DNA of 21,323 bases from an uncultured Blautia sp. (lineage in GTDB: Bacteria > Bacillota > Clostridia > Lachnospirales > Lachnospiraceae): assembly GCA_934409175.1 (NCBI GenBank), contig CAKRVX010000026.1, positions 1-21,323 on the forward strand. Reading direction: 5' to 3'. The stretch's first letter is position 1. The number at the start of each line of letters is the position of its first letter. A program made the translations under genes and the position numbers. Below, piece after piece: positions 8,457 through 16,255 of the stretch. The notes beneath the pieces were generated by a model that worked only from the letters and a program-made list of their open reading frames with translations, made no database searches and was not told the origin of the DNA.

Positions 8457-9050
8457 ATGGCACAAAAAGTAGACAGACGTGTCAGAAAGACAAAAGCGCA
8501 GCTGCGTGCAGGTCTTGCACGGCTGATGCAGAAAAAAAGCATCAAAGAGATTACGGTGAAAGAACTGGTAGATGAAGTGGATATCAATCGATCTACCTTT
8601 TATCTTCATTACAGTGATATTTATCAGATGCTTGAGAGCATTGAGAGTGAACTGATGGATGAGGTGACACAGGTAATAGAGGAATATCCGCTGAATCCTG
8701 TGGAGAATGAGAACGCATATCCTCTGATCGAGCGTATTTTTACGATTCTTGATGATAATAAAGATATCTGTATTGCATTGCTTGGAAGTAACGGGGATAT
8801 GGTGTTCGTAGGAAGGATTGAGAAAATGATCGCAGAGACAGTTCTGCGTCAGCTTTCAGGCAAGCTTTCAGCAGATAACCGTGATGTGGAATATGCTTAT
8901 GCATTCTGTTTGAATGGATGCGTGGGAATGATCAAGACATGGCTGTCTTCAGAACATCAGGAGTCCACCAAATATATGGCTGAACTGACGTATAAAATGA
9001 TTGAGAATACTACACACAGCTTTTTGCGCCAGATCAGTACAGTGGGATAA
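8457..9050 (+). CDS. TetR-family transcriptional regulator
   Basis: A 197-residue protein, normal for the family. The N-terminal HTH is clear: an RKTKAQLRAGLARLMQ helix, then ITVKELVDEVDINRSTFYLHY at about 32-52, the TetR signature with the STFYLHY end. The remainder is helical and resembles the TetR_C_8 type of C-terminal domain found in Firmicute DhaS-like regulators, ending in a region with CLNGCVGMIKTWL. AGGGGG (8442-8447) precedes the ATG. It is divergent from yhgE, a common arrangement in which TetR represses the membrane-protein gene and itself. The ligand cannot be told from the sequence. No terminator is visible after it, but the next gene has its own strong promoter. Confidence 0.92.
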   Translation: MAQKVDRRVRKTKAQLRAGLARLMQKKSIKEITVKELVDEVDINRSTFYLHYSDIYQMLESIESELMDEVTQVIEEYPLNPVENENAYPLIERIFTILDDNKDICIALLGSNGDMVFVGRIEKMIAETVLRQLSGKLSADNRDVEYAYAFCLNGCVGMIKTWLSSEHQESTKYMAELTYKMIENTTHSFLRQISTVG

Positions 9051-9062
9051 GTATTTCTTCAT

Positions 9063-9091
9063 TTGACAAACTAATTTACTTCTGCTATGGT
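9063..9091 (+). promoter_or_regulatory. Near-consensus extended -10 promoter of the greA-type gene
   Basis: A perfect -35 TTGACA (9063-9068), an exact 17-base spacer, then TGC-TATGGT with the -10 at 9086-9091 and the extended TGn element. Transcription would begin at about 9097-9099, just before the ATG at 9100. The upstream ATG would therefore be almost leaderless, which favours the ATG at 9127. Confidence 0.85.
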
Positions 9092-9110
9092 AGGCATTAA
9101 TGAGAAAAAA

Positions 9111-9115
9111 GGGAG
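9111..9115 (+). promoter_or_regulatory. Ribosome binding site that decides the greA start
   Basis: GGGAG lies 11 bases before ATG 9127 and downstream of the alternative ATG 9100. It therefore supports only the inner start. Confidence 0.65.
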
Positions 9116-9126
9116 ATGCAGCGAAA

Positions 9127-9627
9127 ATGAAGGAAAAGCTTACACAGAAGGATGTTGAGAAAATCCAGCAGGAGATCGATCATCGAAAACTGGTGGTGCG
9201 TAAAGAAGCCATTGAGGCTGTAAAAGAGGCCAGAGCTCAGGGAGATTTAAGCGAGAACTTCGAATATTATGCAGCCAAGAAGCATAAGAACCAGAACGAA
9301 AGTCGTATCCGTTATCTGGAAAATATGCTGAAAACTGCTGTTATTGTATCAGAGGATTCGAAGTCTGACGAAGTAGGAATGGATGATATTGTGGAGGTGT
9401 ATTTCGAAGAGGATGATGAAGTCGAGAAATATAAACTGGTTACTTCCATCAGGGGAAATTCCATGGAAAACCGTATCAGTATTGACTCTCCTATCGGAAA
9501 AGCGCTGAAAGGACATAAAGTAGGAGACAGGGTAGAAGTCAGAGTGAATGACAGCTACAGTTATTTTCTGGAGATTCGTTCCATAGATAAAACAGGATCT
9601 GAGGATGAAGAAATCCGTGGTTTTTGA
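9127..9627 (+). CDS. greA: Transcription elongation factor of the GreA/GreB family
   Basis: A 166-residue protein if started at ATG 9127. Gre factors enter the RNA polymerase secondary channel and stimulate cleavage of backtracked transcripts. The N-terminal coiled coil carries the tip motif GDLSENFEYYAAKKHK. With this start the two acidic tip residues are D40 and E43, nearly the D41/E44 of E. coli GreA. The C-terminal FKBP-like domain contains ISIDSPIGKALKGHKVGDRVEV, a GreA hallmark. An in-frame ATG at 9100 exists, but it falls on the expected transcription start and lacks a ribosome site, whereas GGGAG (9111-9115) serves 9127. An acidic segment (EVYFEEDDEVEKY) makes it slightly longer than typical GreA. 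It could be a second Gre paralogue rather than the housekeeping copy. Confidence 0.9.
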   Translation: MKEKLTQKDVEKIQQEIDHRKLVVRKEAIEAVKEARAQGDLSENFEYYAAKKHKNQNESRIRYLENMLKTAVIVSEDSKSDEVGMDDIVEVYFEEDDEVEKYKLVTSIRGNSMENRISIDSPIGKALKGHKVGDRVEVRVNDSYSYFLEIRSIDKTGSEDEEIRGF

Positions 9628-9655
9628 TTTATCAGGCAGGTAGAGAAATGTATTT

Positions 9656-9694
9656 AAGACATTCTGTTGTAAAAACAGGATGTCTTTTATTTTA
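9656..9694 (+). terminator. Rho-independent terminator after greA
   Basis: AAGACATTCTGTT (9656-9668) pairs with AACAGGATGTCTT (9674-9686) with one G-U pair and a 5-base loop. It is followed by a T-rich run. Confidence 0.9.
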
Positions 9695-9729
9695 CTTAAA
9701 TTTAACATTCCCATGGGGATGATTTTACA
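9691..9729 (+). promoter_or_regulatory. Candidate PhoP-box direct repeats upstream of the Na/Pi cotransporter
   Basis: TTTACT (9691-9696), TTAACA (9702-9707) and TTTACA (9724-9729) start 11 and 22 bases apart, so they lie on one helical face. They match the TTAACA-like repeats bound by PhoP in Bacillus. A weak -10, TAAGAT (9739-9744), follows without a good -35, as expected for an activated promoter. The candidate rests on pattern alone, in an A/T-rich setting. Confidence 0.35.
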
Positions 9730-9823
9730 AAGCGCAGTTAAGATAGGAATCAGGTCAGGCAGAAAGTAATAATCTGAAGCTGACGTTACGGTTAAATCTG
9801 AAAAGGAAAAAGGAGAAAAAATC

Positions 9824-11590
9824 ATGGATTTTTTTAGTGTACTCGCGCTGATTGGAGGACTTGCCCTGTTTTTATATGGAATGAATGTAATGGGTGATGG
9901 TCTTGCCAAAGTGTCTGGCGGTAAGCTGGAACAGATTCTGGAAAATCTTACTTCAAATCCCATTAAAGCAGTTTTACTTGGAGCTGCTGTGACTGGTGTG
10001 ATCCAGTCATCTTCTGCAACGACAGTCATGGTGGTTGGGTTTGTTAATTCAGGAATCATGAAACTGTCTCAGGCAGTAGGGATTATCATGGGAGCCAATA
10101 TTGGTACCACGGTAACTTCCTGGATTTTAAGTCTTACAGGGATTCAGAGTGATAACTTCTTTATCCGTCTGTTAAAGCCAACTTCTTTCTCACCGATTCT
10201 GGCAATCATTGGAGTGATCCTGATCATGTTTGTCAAAGATTCCAGAAAGAAAGATATCGGAACGATCCTTGTAGGTTTTGCAGTGCTGATGTATGGAATG
10301 GAAATGATGAGCTCATCAGTGAAACCTCTGGCTGAGGTTCCTGCATTTACCAGTCTGCTTCTGAAATTTTCCAATCCGATCCTGGGTGTACTTGCAGGTG
10401 CTTTCCTGACTGCGATAATTCAGTCATCCTCTGCTTCTGTGGGAATTTTACAGGCGTTGTGTCTTACCGGTACAGTTCCATTCAGTGTTGCGATCCCGAT
10501 TATTATGGGACAGAACATCGGAACTTGTATTACAGCTCTGATCTCAGCTATCGGAGCTAAGAAAAATGCTCAGAGAGCAGCTATGGTACATCTGTATTTC
10601 AATCTTATCGGTACAGTTATTTTTATGGCAGTATTTTATCTGGTAAATGGAATTGTAGGATTTTCATTTTTCCATCAGGCAGCAAACCCGGCGGGAATCG
10701 CGATTGTGCACAGTGTGTTTAATATCACAGCTACAATTATTCTGCTTCCGTTTTCCAAAGGCCTGGAGAAACTTGCCTGTCTTACGATCAGAGACAAGAA
10801 GGAAGAAGCAGTTTCAGCCGAGGACAGAGAGTTTATGATCCTGGAGCCACGTTTCCTGGAAAAACCGGCATTTGCAGTAGAGCAGAGCCGTAATGCAGCC
10901 AGAAAAATGGCAGAAGAATCCCACAATGCATTGTTTACGGCTCTGAATCTGGTGGATAAATACAGTGAAGAAGGGGTAGAGCGTGTGGAAAACATGGAAT
11001 CCAAGGTTGATCGTTATGAGGATGAACTTGGAACCTATCTGGTAAAATTAAGTCACAAAGATATTTCAGAAGCAGACAGCCACAGTCTTTCTATTATGCT
11101 TCATTGCATCGGAGATTTTGAACGTATTTCTGATCATGCAGTAAACATTAAAGAATCCGCAGAAGAACTTTATAAAAAAGGCCTGAAATTTTCCACAGAT
11201 GCAAAGAAGGATCTGAAAGTGCTGGGTCAGGCAGTAGAAGATATCGTGAATACGGCATATGAAGTTTTTGACAAACAGGACATGAAGCTTGCAGAGAAGA
11301 TTGAGCCACTGGAAGAAGTGATCGATGAGCTTTCCAAAGAAGTAAAACGCCGTCATATACAGAGACTGAGAAATGGAGAATGTACCATTGAAATGGGATT
11401 TATCCTTTCAGATATCACCACCAGTCTGGAGCGTGTGGCCGACCACTGTTCCAATATCGGTGTCTGTGTTACGCAGGTCAGTGAAGATCTGTATGATACC
11501 CACAGCCATCTGAATATTGTGAAAAATCAGCCGGATGAATCTTTCTATCAGGAATTAAAGGACGCGCGAATCAAATATCAGCTTTTATAA
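9824..11590 (+). CDS. Na+/phosphate cotransporter (NptA/PNaS family) with a PhoU-like C-terminal domain
   Basis: A 588-residue protein. The membrane part (about 1-320) holds the two inverted family repeats. The first has GVIQSSSATT (QSSSATT at 61-67) and GANIGTT (90-96). The second has AIIQSSSAS (QSSSAS at 200-205) and GQNIGT (229-234). These QSSS motifs form the Na/Pi binding site in the family. From about 360 a helical PhoU-like region follows, with heptad acidic/basic helices and the LHCIGDFERISDHAVNI signature and its second copy near SLERVADHCSNIGV. The length is typical of bacterial NptA-PhoU proteins. AAAGGAG lies 8 bases before the ATG. A terminator follows, and the next genes are a PhoB/PhoR-like pair, which points to a phosphate-responsive unit. 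Confidence 0.93.
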   Translation: MDFFSVLALIGGLALFLYGMNVMGDGLAKVSGGKLEQILENLTSNPIKAVLLGAAVTGVIQSSSATTVMVVGFVNSGIMKLSQAVGIIMGANIGTTVTSWILSLTGIQSDNFFIRLLKPTSFSPILAIIGVILIMFVKDSRKKDIGTILVGFAVLMYGMEMMSSSVKPLAEVPAFTSLLLKFSNPILGVLAGAFLTAIIQSSSASVGILQALCLTGTVPFSVAIPIIMGQNIGTCITALISAIGAKKNAQRAAMVHLYFNLIGTVIFMAVFYLVNGIVGFSFFHQAANPAGIAIVHSVFNITATIILLPFSKGLEKLACLTIRDKKEEAVSAEDREFMILEPRFLEKPAFAVEQSRNAARKMAEESHNALFTALNLVDKYSEEGVERVENMESKVDRYEDELGTYLVKLSHKDISEADSHSLSIMLHCIGDFERISDHAVNIKESAEELYKKGLKFSTDAKKDLKVLGQAVEDIVNTAYEVFDKQDMKLAEKIEPLEEVIDELSKEVKRRHIQRLRNGECTIEMGFILSDITTSLERVADHCSNIGVCVTQVSEDLYDTHSHLNIVKNQPDESFYQELKDARIKYQLL

Positions 11591-11600
11591 AAATATAGAG

Positions 11601-11667
11601 AATCCGGGCACTTTGAGGAAGCAGCAGTAGAATACTTCTGAGAAAATGTCCGGATTTTCATTTTTTT
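11601..11667 (+). terminator. Rho-independent terminator after the Na/Pi cotransporter
   Basis: AATCCGGGCA (11601-11610) pairs with TGTCCGGATT (11647-11656) with one G-U pair. The interior forms a second imperfect stem (TTTGAGGAAG against CTTCTGAGAAA). The right arm is followed by TTCATTTTTTT. Confidence 0.85.
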
Positions 11668-11673
11668 ACAGGC

Positions 11674-11702
11674 TTGTATAAGTTTTTGAAAATAAGTATA
11701 CT
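11674..11702 (+). promoter_or_regulatory. Candidate promoter of the two-component operon
   Basis: TTGTAT (11674-11679), a 17-base spacer, then TATACT (11697-11702). It lies immediately after the cotransporter terminator and about 29 bases before the response-regulator ATG. Confidence 0.6.
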
Positions 11703-11730
11703 GAAAACAAAAAAGGGGAGGAACAGGAGA

Positions 11731-12399
11731 ATGATCTACTGTGTAGAAGATGAACGTAATATCAGAGAACTTCTTATTTATACACTGGAAACAACAGGAT
11801 TTAAAGCCAGAGGATTTGGCAATGGGGCAGAGCTGATGCATGCTCTGAAAGAAGAAATACCGGAACTGATCCTGTTGGACATCATGCTTCCCGGGGATGA
11901 TGGATATACCATTCTGGAACAACTTAAAAGCATGTCTTCTGTAAAAAATGTTCCGGTGATCATGGTTACAGCCAAAGAAGCAGAATTTGATAAAGTAAGA
12001 GGACTGGAAGGAGGGGCAGATGATTACATTACCAAACCTTTCGGAATGATGGAGTTTGTAGCCAGAGTGAAGGCTGTGTTAAGGCGCAGTGCACGCCAGA
12101 ATGAGGATAAAGAACTGCATTTCGGAGATCTTTATCTGAATGTGGGACGCCATGAGGTACGCTGGAAAGAAGAGAAAATTGAACTTACCAGAAAGGAATT
12201 TGAACTTCTTCAGTATCTTCTGGAAAACAAAGGACTGGTCATGACCAGAAATCAGATACTCTGCCATGTGTGGGGCTATGATTTCGACGGTGAGACCAGA
12301 ACTGTAGATGTACATGTACGAACACTTCGACAGAAGCTTGGGGAAGCAGGAAATCTGATTGAAACTGTCCGTGGTGTGGGTTACAGGATTGGAGCGTAA
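11731..12399 (+). CDS. OmpR/PhoB-family response regulator
   Basis: A 222-residue protein from ATG 11731. The receiver domain is complete: acidic pair E6/D7, phosphoacceptor D50 (LILLDIMLP), T80 (VIMVTAKE) and K102 (YITKPF). A winged-helix DNA-binding domain follows, with LTRKEFELLQYLLENKG, the recognition-region sequence TRTVDVHVRTLRQKL and VRGVGYRI at the end. The frame is open further upstream to a TTG at 11674, but that codon lies within the -35 element. GGGGAGG (11715-11721) and AGGAG (11725-11729) point to 11731. The sensor kinase gene starts 3 bases after the stop. Its place next to the Na/Pi cotransporter and the PhoR-like kinase suggests a PhoB/PhoP role, but other targets are possible. 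Confidence 0.93.
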   Translation: MIYCVEDERNIRELLIYTLETTGFKARGFGNGAELMHALKEEIPELILLDIMLPGDDGYTILEQLKSMSSVKNVPVIMVTAKEAEFDKVRGLEGGADDYITKPFGMMEFVARVKAVLRRSARQNEDKELHFGDLYLNVGRHEVRWKEEKIELTRKEFELLQYLLENKGLVMTRNQILCHVWGYDFDGETRTVDVHVRTLRQKLGEAGNLIETVRGVGYRIGA

Positions 12400-12402
12400 A
12401 AT

Positions 12403-13740
12403 ATGAAACACAGAATATTCAGTCATACCAGTTTACTTATTATTTTGTCTGTAGTACTTACATTTCTGGCTGCAGGAACTGTCATGTATAACAGATATGA
12501 TATTTATATGAAACAGGGGGTAAGAGATGAAACTGCATATATCCGGACCGGGCTGGAAGAGGAAGGAGATTCTTTTCTCACCAGCAAGATCGGAGATGCG
12601 ACCAGCAGCAGGATCACACTTCTGGGAAAGGATGGGAAGGTACTGTTTGACAGTATAGAAAATCCTTCAGAAATGGAAAATCACAGCAACAGACCGGAAT
12701 TTATTGAAGCTGAGAAAAATGGATACAGTGAGATGATCCGGTATTCCAATACACTGTCAAAACAGACTTTTTATTATGCTATGAAACTTAAGGGTGATCA
12801 GATCCTTAGGGTAGCTAAGACTACAGACAGTCTTCTTATGACAATGGTATCCAGTTTTCTGCTTTTAGGCGGGCTGGTATGTGTGATCCTGGTGATCGAA
12901 CTTTTTCTTGTACAGAAGCAAACCCGGAAACTGATTGAGCCAATCAATCAGATTGATCTGGAACAACCTTTAAATGATGTATGTTATGAAGAATTAAGAC
13001 CCCTGCTTTTCCGTTTGGACCAGCAGAATCGTCAGATTAAGAAACAGCTGGAAGATCTAAAGAATGCAGAGAGTGTGCGAAAGGAATTTACGGCAAATGT
13101 TTCTCATGAGTTAAAAACACCTCTGATGTCGATTTCCGGATATGCAGAGCTTATGATGAACGGAATGGTCCCACCGGATAAGGTACAGGATTTTTCAGGA
13201 AGGATTTATCATGAATCAGAGAGACTGTCAAATCTGGTTGCAGACATCATTCAGCTTTCCAGACTGGATGAGAAGAATGGAGAAACCATGTTTGAACCTG
13301 TGGATATTGGAGAACTGGGGCAGGATGTGATCAATAATTTACAGAACAGAGCTGCTAAGAAACAGATTGAACTGGAGTATACCGGAGGCCCGGCACAGGT
13401 GCAGGGAGTACGCCATGTGTTGTATGAGATGCTTTATAATATTACAGATAATGCTATCCGCTATACACCGGAAGGTGGAGAAGTGAAGGTTTTTGTGGGA
13501 AAACTTAATGGAAAACCATACTTTCGTGTGGAGGATAATGGAATCGGTATTCCGGAAAATGAGCAGCAGAGAATTTTTGAGCGTTTTTACAGAGTAGATA
13601 AAAGTCATTCCAGGGAAACCGGCGGTACAGGACTGGGACTTTCTATTGTGAAACATGGTGCAGTCTTACATCATGCGAAAATCCTGCTGGACAGTGAGCC
13701 TGGCAAGGGAACAAAGATGGAAATACTGTTTAAAAATTAA
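12403..13740 (+). CDS. PhoR-like sensor histidine kinase
   Basis: A 445-residue protein. Transmembrane helix 1 is at about 9-29 and helix 2 at about 147-170. They enclose an extracytoplasmic sensor of about 115 residues with RITLLGKDGKVLFDS, ENHSNRPEF and RYSNTLSKQTFYYAM, a pattern typical of clostridial PhoR/ResE-type sensors. A linker then leads to the H-box FTANVSHELKTPL (H235), the N-box YNITDNAIRY (345-354), G1 VEDNGIGIP (377-384) and G2 GGTGLGLSI. There is no PAS domain between membrane and H-box, unlike E. coli PhoR. The GGAG ribosome site lies inside the last codons of the response regulator, so the two are probably translationally linked. No terminator is seen after it. Confidence 0.93.
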   Translation: MKHRIFSHTSLLIILSVVLTFLAAGTVMYNRYDIYMKQGVRDETAYIRTGLEEEGDSFLTSKIGDATSSRITLLGKDGKVLFDSIENPSEMENHSNRPEFIEAEKNGYSEMIRYSNTLSKQTFYYAMKLKGDQILRVAKTTDSLLMTMVSSFLLLGGLVCVILVIELFLVQKQTRKLIEPINQIDLEQPLNDVCYEELRPLLFRLDQQNRQIKKQLEDLKNAESVRKEFTANVSHELKTPLMSISGYAELMMNGMVPPDKVQDFSGRIYHESERLSNLVADIIQLSRLDEKNGETMFEPVDIGELGQDVINNLQNRAAKKQIELEYTGGPAQVQGVRHVLYEMLYNITDNAIRYTPEGGEVKVFVGKLNGKPYFRVEDNGIGIPENEQQRIFERFYRVDKSHSRETGGTGLGLSIVKHGAVLHHAKILLDSEPGKGTKMEILFKN

Positions 13741-13755
13741 GATGATTTTAGGGGA

Positions 13756-13784
13756 TTGACACACAGGTCATTATTAGAGAAAAT
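13756..13784 (+). promoter_or_regulatory. Possible promoter of the solute-binding protein gene
   Basis: A perfect TTGACA (13756-13761) is followed 17 bases later by GAAAAT (13779-13784), which matches the -10 consensus at four positions. Transcription would start near 13791, just before the structured leader. Confidence 0.4.
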
Positions 13785-13798
13785 AAACTCAGAAAGTT

Positions 13799-13853
13799 GT
13801 CCTGCAAAACAGGCACGAAAAAGTGTATTTGGACCAAACAGGTCCGGCAGACA
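13799..13853 (+). other. Possible folded leader RNA of the solute-binding protein gene
   Basis: Outer arms TGTCCTGC (13799-13806) and GCAGACA (13847-13853) pair with one bulge. Inside, GGACC-AAACA-GGTCC (13831-13845) forms a perfect 5-bp hairpin and CAC-GAAAAA-GTG (13814-13825) a small one. The outer stem ends two bases before the ribosome site. It matches no riboswitch class known to me, and the inner stems are short. Confidence 0.3.
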
Positions 13854-13854
13854 A

Positions 13855-13860
13855 TGGAGG
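13855..13860 (+). promoter_or_regulatory. Ribosome binding site that decides the solute-binding protein start
   Basis: TGGAGG lies 11 bases before ATG 13872 and overlaps the unlikely upstream ATG at 13854. The inner start also begins the signal peptide. Confidence 0.7.
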
Positions 13861-13871
13861 ATATTTTCAGT

Positions 13872-15161
13872 ATGAAAAAATGGAAGAGTGTTACAACTGG
13901 TGTGGCCTGTATTTCAATGTTGCTTGCAACAGGCACAGTTACTGTATCAGCATCAGATGAGATCACGGAAATTCCGGAACAGAGTATTGTATACTGGTCC
14001 ATGTGGGAAGAAGAGGATCCACAGGCAGAGGTCATAAGAGAAGCAGCAGAAGCTTACGAAGAAGCCACAGGGATTTCTGTGACAATAGAGTGGAAGGGCA
14101 GAGAAATTTCGGAGTTGATTGCTCCTGCTCTGGATGCAGGGGAGGAAATCGATCTATTTGATGATGATTATCAAAGAATGATCCAGGATTACAGCGGATA
14201 TCTGACGGGACTGGATAAGATGGCAGAAACTGTAGACTACAGGACACATATCATGCCCGTACTCAGAGAGCAGATGAAGGGATGGAATAAAGATCAGCTC
14301 CTTACTATGCCTTATCAGCCATATATTACAGGGATATGGTATAACAGAGAGTTGTGGGAAGAGGCCGGCCTTACACAAGAAGATGTTCCAGAAACATGGG
14401 AGGGACTTCTGAAAGTATGCAGAAAGATTAAAAACAGTGACAGCGGTCTCAATGCCATGACATGTGATGAGGATTCTGTGGATCTGCTGTTCGGATATCA
14501 GCTTGCCAGATATATTGGACAGGACGCTGTTCTGCGTGTGATCCGTAACGGCACCTGGGATCAGGTACCACAGGCACTGCAGGCTGCCAAAGATATCAGG
14601 ACGCTTTTCTTTGCAGGATATATGAGTGGAAAAGCACCCGCGCCCGAACATGAAGGACAAAATGAAATCGGGAACGGAGAAACTGTTATGGTATTGCAGG
14701 GGTCCTGGGCACCAGATGAGATTATGAAAGAAACAGATTCTCAGGTGGAGTGGGGATTTTTTCCCTGGCCTGCTGTATCAGATGGAAAAGATGGAACAGA
14801 AGGTGTGATGATCGGGGCTCAGGGTTTTGGCATCACGGAGAGATCTGAGAAAAAACAGGAGAGTTTTGATTTCGCCTATTCCCTCTGTACCGGAGAATAT
14901 GATATGAAAATGACAGAAGCTGTAAATTCTATTCCGGCAGATTCTGACATTACACAATGGCCGGAGGCTATTGCAGACGCGGAATCCTATCTGGAGGATA
15001 TGACCAAACCTTATATGTGGGCGGCTGGGCTGGAGAGAAGTGAGGATTGTAAGGAAGAAATACATGGAGAGCTTCTCAAACTGGCAGAACTTTCAGAAAG
15101 TCCTGAAGAATTTATTGCTCATCTCAGCGAAAAATACACAAAGAACTTCAAAATGTGGTAA
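13872..15161 (+). CDS. Extracellular solute-binding protein (ABC sugar-type), orphan
   Basis: A 429-residue protein from ATG 13872. The N-terminus MKKWKSVTTGVACISMLLAT and following TVSAS look like a signal peptide cleaved by signal peptidase I. There is no proper lipobox, which is unusual for a Gram-positive binding protein. The mature part has the group-1 sugar-binding layout: SIVYWSMWEEEDPQAEVIRE, then YEEATGISVTIEWKG, PYQPYITGIWYNRELWEEAG, and GETVMVLQGSWAPDEI with GFFPWPAV. The frame is open upstream to 13797, but TGGAGG (13855-13860), 11 bases before 13872, and the start of the signal peptide decide the start. No permease or ATPase gene is next to it, so it may work with a distant transporter or serve as a sensor partner of the kinase upstream (inference). 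Confidence 0.85.
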   Translation: MKKWKSVTTGVACISMLLATGTVTVSASDEITEIPEQSIVYWSMWEEEDPQAEVIREAAEAYEEATGISVTIEWKGREISELIAPALDAGEEIDLFDDDYQRMIQDYSGYLTGLDKMAETVDYRTHIMPVLREQMKGWNKDQLLTMPYQPYITGIWYNRELWEEAGLTQEDVPETWEGLLKVCRKIKNSDSGLNAMTCDEDSVDLLFGYQLARYIGQDAVLRVIRNGTWDQVPQALQAAKDIRTLFFAGYMSGKAPAPEHEGQNEIGNGETVMVLQGSWAPDEIMKETDSQVEWGFFPWPAVSDGKDGTEGVMIGAQGFGITERSEKKQESFDFAYSLCTGEYDMKMTEAVNSIPADSDITQWPEAIADAESYLEDMTKPYMWAAGLERSEDCKEEIHGELLKLAELSESPEEFIAHLSEKYTKNFKMW

Positions 15162-15201
15162 TATAGAACAGAATTGAAAAAGAAAAGAGAGGATTGTTAT
15201 T

Positions 15202-16119
15202 ATGAAACAACCAGTATTAGTAGTAATGGCGGCAGGTATGGGCAGCCGTTATGGCGGTCTGAAACAAATTGATCCTGTAGATAAAGAGGGCCACATTATC
15301 ATGGACTTTTCCGTTTATGATGCAGTAAAAGCCGGATTTAAAAAGGTTATTTTTATTATTAAAAAAGAGAATGAAGCTGACTTCCGGGCTGCTATTGGAG
15401 ACAGACTGAGCAGACATATGGATGTGGCTTATATATTTCAGGATCTTCATAATCTGCCGGAAGGCTATGAAGTGCCGGAGGGAAGAGTGAAACCCTGGGG
15501 AACAGGACATGCAGTATTAAGCTGTATTGACGAGATTGACGGCCCATTCGCAGTTATCAATGCAGATGATTATTATGGGGCTCATGCTTTTAAAATGGCA
15601 TATGATTTTCTGACACAGAATCAGGATGAGGATGGTATCTACAGGTATATGATGGTAGGATACAAACTGGAAAATACTCTGACAGATAATGGACATGTAG
15701 CCAGAGGTGTATGTGTGACAGATGAGGAGGGACATCTTCAGAAGATTCATGAGCGTACACATATCGAGAGACATGAAGGTGGAATTGCATACACAGAAGA
15801 TGAAGGTAAAACATGGACGGCTTTACCGCAGGATAGTACGGTTTCCATGAATATGTGGGGATTTTCAGAGAGTATTCTGAAAGAATTAAAGGATAGATTT
15901 CCAAGATTTCTGAATGAAAATCTGCCTGTGAATCCTATGAAATGTGAATACTTTCTGCCATTTGTAGTGGATGAACTTCTGAGTGAAAACAAAGCGACCG
16001 TAAAGGTTCTTAAATCTATGGACAAATGGTACGGAGTTACTTACAAAGAGGATAAACCAGTAGTTGTGGCTGCAATCCAGCGAATGAAGGATGAGGGGTT
16101 ATATCCGCAGAATTTTTAA
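15202..16119 (+). CDS. Sugar-phosphate nucleotidyltransferase-like protein
   Basis: A 305-residue protein with the NTP-transferase fold. The nucleotide-binding loop is AAGMGSRYGGLKQ (10-22), a PWGTGHAV segment (98-105) resembles the base-recognition region, and NADDYYG (120-126) supplies the metal-binding Asp residues. Such enzymes join a sugar 1-phosphate to an NTP to give an NDP-sugar and pyrophosphate. The C-terminal part (SMNMWGFSESILKEL, VNPMKCEYFLPFVVDELL) is characteristic of a Firmicute/gut family usually annotated only as nucleotidyltransferase. The substrate cannot be named, though galE next door suggests UDP-glucose or UDP-galactose metabolism (inference). GAGAGGA lies 8 bases before the ATG. 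The gene starts 40 bases after the binding-protein gene with no terminator between. Confidence 0.85.
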   Translation: MKQPVLVVMAAGMGSRYGGLKQIDPVDKEGHIIMDFSVYDAVKAGFKKVIFIIKKENEADFRAAIGDRLSRHMDVAYIFQDLHNLPEGYEVPEGRVKPWGTGHAVLSCIDEIDGPFAVINADDYYGAHAFKMAYDFLTQNQDEDGIYRYMMVGYKLENTLTDNGHVARGVCVTDEEGHLQKIHERTHIERHEGGIAYTEDEGKTWTALPQDSTVSMNMWGFSESILKELKDRFPRFLNENLPVNPMKCEYFLPFVVDELLSENKATVKVLKSMDKWYGVTYKEDKPVVVAAIQRMKDEGLYPQNF

Positions 16120-16207
16120 GATTCCACTCAGAATTTTCAAGGATATTATAGAAGCTGTGAATTAGTATAAAAGTGGTAACAGAAAGAAAAATTTACAGGG
16201 AGCAAAG

Positions 16208-16234
16208 CTGTTGCTGTTGACATAGAAGCAGCAG
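16208..16234 (+). other. Hairpin just before the galE ribosome site
   Basis: CTGTTGCT (16208-16215) pairs with AGCAGCAG (16227-16234) with one G-U pair and an 11-base loop. AGGAGG begins eight bases later, at 16242. It could influence galE translation or mark a processing site. No T tract follows, so it is not a terminator. Confidence 0.3.
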
Positions 16235-16255
16235 ACAGGTTAGGAGGAGATTATT

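Noticed and set aside
9349..10059. A 236-residue minus-strand frame across greA and the Na/Pi cotransporter
   Set aside because: It lies opposite two well-supported genes and across a terminator, and has no recognisable domain or ribosome site.
11674..11730. An upstream TTG start for the response regulator
   Set aside because: The TTG forms the -35 of the likely promoter. The receiver domain begins naturally at ATG 11731, which has two good ribosome sites.
13797..13871. An N-terminal extension of the solute-binding protein
   Set aside because: It precedes a normal signal peptide, and the ribosome site falls inside it. The bases are better read as a leader.
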